64,000 nt of DNA from NCBI RefSeq assembly GCF_900129385.1, contig NZ_FQVO01000001.1, positions 186,001 through 250,000 of the forward strand, read 5' to 3'. Position 1 is the stretch's first letter; each line of letters opens with the position of its first letter. Position numbers and translations under genes: made by a program. Under the pieces are notes generated by a model that worked only from the letters and a program-made list of their open reading frames with translations, did no database searches and was not told the origin of the DNA. The stretch comes from Chryseobacterium takakiae. Its GTDB lineage: Bacteria > Bacteroidota > Bacteroidia > Flavobacteriales > Weeksellaceae. Shown piece by piece: positions 61,299-64,000 of this stretch.

Positions 61299-62444
61299 TT
61301 AATCTAAAACGCTCCAGCCTCTTTTCGGATTGTTATTGTTGGAAACTTCCTGTTCGTTAACAATGATATTTTCTTTTCTTTGTCCGATATAATCAAGTTC
61401 GCTTAATTTAGAGAAGATCGTTTCAAGGCTTCTCAGCATCTGTTGGATGTATATCAGTGGTTCGCCACAGTTATGATGGTCATAATTGGTTTCTGCTACA
61501 ATGGATAGCTGATTCAATAACGTATGAGGTGCAATTTCACTCCATTCCAGACTGTAGTTCAGCATTTCTTCCAGTTCAGCCGGAACCAGAACCTGCGTGG
61601 CATTATATAAGCGAAGCGCCAGCTTGGCAAAAGACTCGATCAGAAAAACCGGCGGCTGATACGGTGTAATATTCCGGAACTGGAAATACATATCTCCGAA
61701 TGTATTGATCATCGTATTACATAAAAACTTAAAGTTCTGGGCCAGAGCCGTATTTTGGTTTTTATGAGAAGATTTCTGAATGATTTTAAACGCATATTGC
61801 TGAAGATTCCCGATAGACTTTGCGAAATTATTGTAATAATCAAGCAACGCAGGATGGCTTTGAACCGACGTACATGGCGGGATAAAATTAGAATCTACCT
61901 GGGCAATATTTCCTTTAAGGTCTACCTTACCGATGATCAGGTAGTTTCCTCCGGAATAGCTGCTGTTCAGCGATGTCACGGGGAGCAGTTCAATATGATG
62001 GTTCGGCTGCGTATTCGGGTGGCGCGGTGGGATTTCTTCAGGATCAATATCTCCGAAAGGTACTTTATCAAAAGGATTTACGGAAATTAAAATATAATAT
62101 TCTCCGTCTGCCTGCTCTTCATTCATTAGTTTTGCGAGAGATTTTACACTTACCCTCCTGTCAGTCAGTTCAATTCGGTAGCCGGCAAGGGTTACCGCGC
62201 TGCAACGCTTGATCACCAATTGTACGTCATTGGTGGCCGTATTGTGAACATCAAAAATACTACGGTCTGTAAATTCGTTTGAAATAGGCAAAAGCCCGTA
62301 ATTATATGCGGTGATTCCCAATGAACTGGAATCTCTGATGGTATCGATTAAAAAATTATCCTGATCGTTAAGATGTCTCTGGGAAACCTTCATCCCGTCA
62401 ACCCAATTGATGGCAAAATGCTTAATAGGCTGTATCATATTCAA
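61299..62444 (-). CDS. tssK: Type VI secretion baseplate protein TssK
   Basis: Baseplate subunit that links the sheath platform to the membrane complex. The 381-residue protein shows the TssK opening, with AINWVDGMKVSQRHLNDQDNF (about 11-31) equivalent to the V-x-W-x-E-G-M-x-L-x-P-Q-H-F-Q motif. A middle shoulder domain (for example EYYILISVNPFDKVPFG) and a helical C-terminal part with FAKLALRLYNATQVLVP follow. Sequence is far from proteobacterial TssK, as expected for the Bacteroidota T6SS(iii). It is the last gene of the operon, five bases after tssN. Confidence 0.8.
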   Translation of the reverse strand: MNMIQPIKHFAINWVDGMKVSQRHLNDQDNFLIDTIRDSSSLGITAYNYGLLPISNEFTDRSIFDVHNTATNDVQLVIKRCSAVTLAGYRIELTDRRVSVKSLAKLMNEEQADGEYYILISVNPFDKVPFGDIDPEEIPPRHPNTQPNHHIELLPVTSLNSSYSGGNYLIIGKVDLKGNIAQVDSNFIPPCTSVQSHPALLDYYNNFAKSIGNLQQYAFKIIQKSSHKNQNTALAQNFKFLCNTMINTFGDMYFQFRNITPYQPPVFLIESFAKLALRLYNATQVLVPAELEEMLNYSLEWSEIAPHTLLNQLSIVAETNYDHHNCGEPLIYIQQMLRSLETIFSKLSELDYIGQRKENIIVNEQEVSNNNNPKRGWSVLD

Positions 62445-62449
62445 TATTT

Positions 62450-63364
62450 TTAGATGGTGTGAGATTGTGTTCTTCTTATTCCTTCTTCCTCATGCTGGAT
62501 AACCCTTTTACAGATCACCACATCATTTTCAGAAATCCTGTTGTCTGTGATATCCTGGTCAAAATCAATATATTTCCTAAAGCTAAAGAATGACTTTTTC
62601 GTATAAAAGATCCAATAGTACGGTTCACTTTCCTGATCAGATAAATGAATCACAGAATTCGGGTTTTTGTGATTGTAATCGTCCACTACTCTGTAAAACC
62701 AGTCTCCGAAAGTAATTCCCGTCGGCAATGTTTTAGCTTTAATTCTAAATCTGTTGGCATCTTCAAGATTTTTGCTGAGCTCAACATTCAAAACCATTAG
62801 CCTGTCAAAATCCGCCCCTTCAAAATCAGGCAGCTTCTGATCCGGAGAATAGCGCCAGGTCTTATATATATCAACCGGAATACTAATTAACTGAACATAG
62901 CAGTAATGAAAAACCAGCGGAACAAGGAATATTAAAATACTTGTCGCGGCCATTATTGGATATCCTGTACCTTTACTCATCCAGTTGAATATCAAATAAA
63001 ACAGATATCCTCCAAAACCGACACAGGTGACGGATAAGATGGATTCAAATAAAATGCTCTTCGCTAAAGAACTAAAATGTTTTTTGAAATATTTATCAGA
63101 AAGATTCACATGTATTATTCCCAGGATCAGATAAATAATCTGCGCGATAAGATACCAGTACGGATTAAAAAGATTTCCTGCGAAACCGAAAAATCCCGGA
63201 ATGGCAAGACATAAACTGCAAAGCAGAACATAGATGATAATTGTTTTTATTTTTATCGCAGGCTTATTTCTTCTGATAATTCCGAGAATTACCATCATAA
63301 TAACTGCAAATAAAGGCATAAGAATATACCTTAAAAAGATTCCTTTTACTGAAGAAATTTCCAT
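62450..63364 (-). CDS. tssN: Type VI secretion membrane protein TssN
   Basis: A 304-residue protein with about six hydrophobic segments in the first 170 residues (ILMPLFAVIMMVILGII, TIIIYVLLCSLCLAIPGFFG, WYLIAQIIYLILGII, LSVTCVGFGGYLFYLIFNW, ILIFLVPLVFHYCYV). A soluble C-terminal domain carries KTLPTGITFGDWFYRVVDDYNHKNP. This is the pattern of TssN, a subunit special to Bacteroidota T6SS(iii) that lacks TssJLM. Identification rests on this layout plus the tssK and tssG neighbours. Confidence 0.78.
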   Translation of the reverse strand: MEISSVKGIFLRYILMPLFAVIMMVILGIIRRNKPAIKIKTIIIYVLLCSLCLAIPGFFGFAGNLFNPYWYLIAQIIYLILGIIHVNLSDKYFKKHFSSLAKSILFESILSVTCVGFGGYLFYLIFNWMSKGTGYPIMAATSILIFLVPLVFHYCYVQLISIPVDIYKTWRYSPDQKLPDFEGADFDRLMVLNVELSKNLEDANRFRIKAKTLPTGITFGDWFYRVVDDYNHKNPNSVIHLSDQESEPYYWIFYTKKSFFSFRKYIDFDQDITDNRISENDVVICKRVIQHEEEGIRRTQSHTI

Positions 63365-63419
63365 GCGTCTTTTTCGTATTAATATTTTTAATTGGTTTAG
63401 TAAATATAGTTAAAAATTT

Positions 63420-64000
63420 TCAGAGGAATGTAGAGTATCCGAGCCGGTTTGAATTTCTTTCATCGTCTTCCAGGGCGAATGAAAAGTCTTCTTTTTCGGT
63501 GATAAAATTTTCTTCAATATCCACGCTTACCGGCAGGAAATAATCGTACATCGCATTAAGTACTTTCCGGAACGGGCTGCCGTCTATAAATTTCTTCATT
63601 TCAGTATAAGGAATAGGGCCGATATTGACCACCCAGTTTCTCTCTCCGTCCATATGTTTGCCACTCGGAATATAGGTTACGCCGAGACGTGAATTCCCCA
63701 GCAGCATAGAATCGTCATCTTCTTCAACACCGTCTATAATATTAGGCGCAAATGTAACTTTTACGGGGATTTGCAGAAAAGCCGTCATGCACCTTTCAAA
63801 CCATGCTTTATCCCCACGGATCTGGTGAAAAAAAGGCAAAATATGAATGAATATATAAGCGTTTTGCTTATCCATCATTTTCACCAGCGGCCAGAGCTCA
63901 CTTACTGTTTTAAGCAGGGCATCGGTATCGCTGGCAATTTCAAAGTCGAATTCTTTAAGCAGAGCGCTTACTTCCGTAAAGAAAATCTCCAGTTCAAAGG
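63420..64000 (-). CDS. tssG: Type VI secretion baseplate protein TssG-like, N-terminus beyond window
   Basis: The frame runs open to the right edge; about 193 residues are visible (codon phase begins FELEIFFTEVSALLKEFDFEI). No start is needed at 63884, where the frame passes through a GTG codon. The C-terminal part VTFAPNIIDGVEEDDDSMLLGNSRLGVTYI... WVVNIGPIPYTEMKKFIDGSPFRKVLNAMYDYFLP resembles the TssG end, with LG-x-x-x-LG and the G-P-x-x-x-x-x-x-F segment. Its place 55 nt upstream of tssN supports this. The remainder of the cluster must lie to the right. Confidence 0.65.
   Translation of the reverse strand, partial: FELEIFFTEVSALLKEFDFEIASDTDALLKTVSELWPLVKMMDKQNAYIFIHILPFFHQIRGDKAWFERCMTAFLQIPVKVTFAPNIIDGVEEDDDSMLLGNSRLGVTYIPSGKHMDGERNWVVNIGPIPYTEMKKFIDGSPFRKVLNAMYDYFLPVSVDIEENFITEKEDFSFALEDDERNSNRLGYSTFL

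Overview
The window reads as a chromosomal segment of a Bacteroidota bacterium of class Flavobacteriia, most likely Chryseobacterium or a close Weeksellaceae relative. The grounds are AT-rich DNA, A-rich sequence instead of Shine-Dalgarno sites before start codons, promoters with the flavobacterial -7 box TAnnTTTG, many Cys-anchored lipoproteins, a type IX secretion gene (porQ), a lipoprotein TamA homologue (TamL) and a Bacteroidota-type type VI secretion cluster (TssN). No prophage, transposase or CRISPR array was seen.

Layout. 1-3240 (minus): start of the histidine operon, hisG-hisD-hisC, preceded by a 16-residue His-rich leader peptide and a rho-independent attenuator. 3239-8053 (minus): dapD followed by four envelope-glycan genes (GT87-like membrane protein, GT2, polysaccharide deacetylase, GT4). 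8147-9607: an NlpC/P60 lipoprotein, a small lipoprotein and tRNA-Ala(GGC). 9780-16066 (minus): an RND efflux operon led by a GbsR/MarR-type regulator with a palindrome in its promoter. 16184-20220 (minus): GNAT, DUF2007, then lysine 6-transaminase and aminoadipate-semialdehyde dehydrogenase, which together oxidise lysine to 2-aminoadipate. 20358-25128: a 49-residue membrane peptide gene, an SPFH/ribbon-helix-helix pair and a fused CcsB-CcsA cytochrome c synthase.

25548-31139 (plus): ftsK, lolA, an LptF/G permease and a lipoprotein. 31193-32599 (minus): pyrH-frr. 32970-36141 (plus): porQ, cmk and a three-gene YtxH/holin-X envelope cluster. 36213-41262: trmH-type methyltransferase head-to-head with tamL, then a SanA-like protein and a PaaE-like reductase. 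41291-43979 (plus): TlpA lipoprotein, FecCD permease and ABC ATPase. 44140-50684 (plus): a beta-oxidation operon marR-fadN-fadA-(four-helix-bundle gene)-fadE with two identical operator-like sites ahead of marR. 50827-60816: small secreted protein, HD hydrolase, M48 protease, DUF2490, TonB receptor, uvrA and a class V aminotransferase. 61299-64000 (minus): the end of a type VI secretion operon, tssG(partial)-tssN-tssK.

The most interesting signals are regulatory or relict: a complete histidine attenuator readable base by base; a MarR-controlled fadNAE-like operon carrying an apparently mobile four-helix-bundle gene; operator-like repeats for three local regulators; a diverged second copy of the ftsK 3' end; a 16-codon micro-ORF with its own terminator; and several intergenic palindromic element families. 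Assignments come from reading sequence and motifs only; no database search was run.
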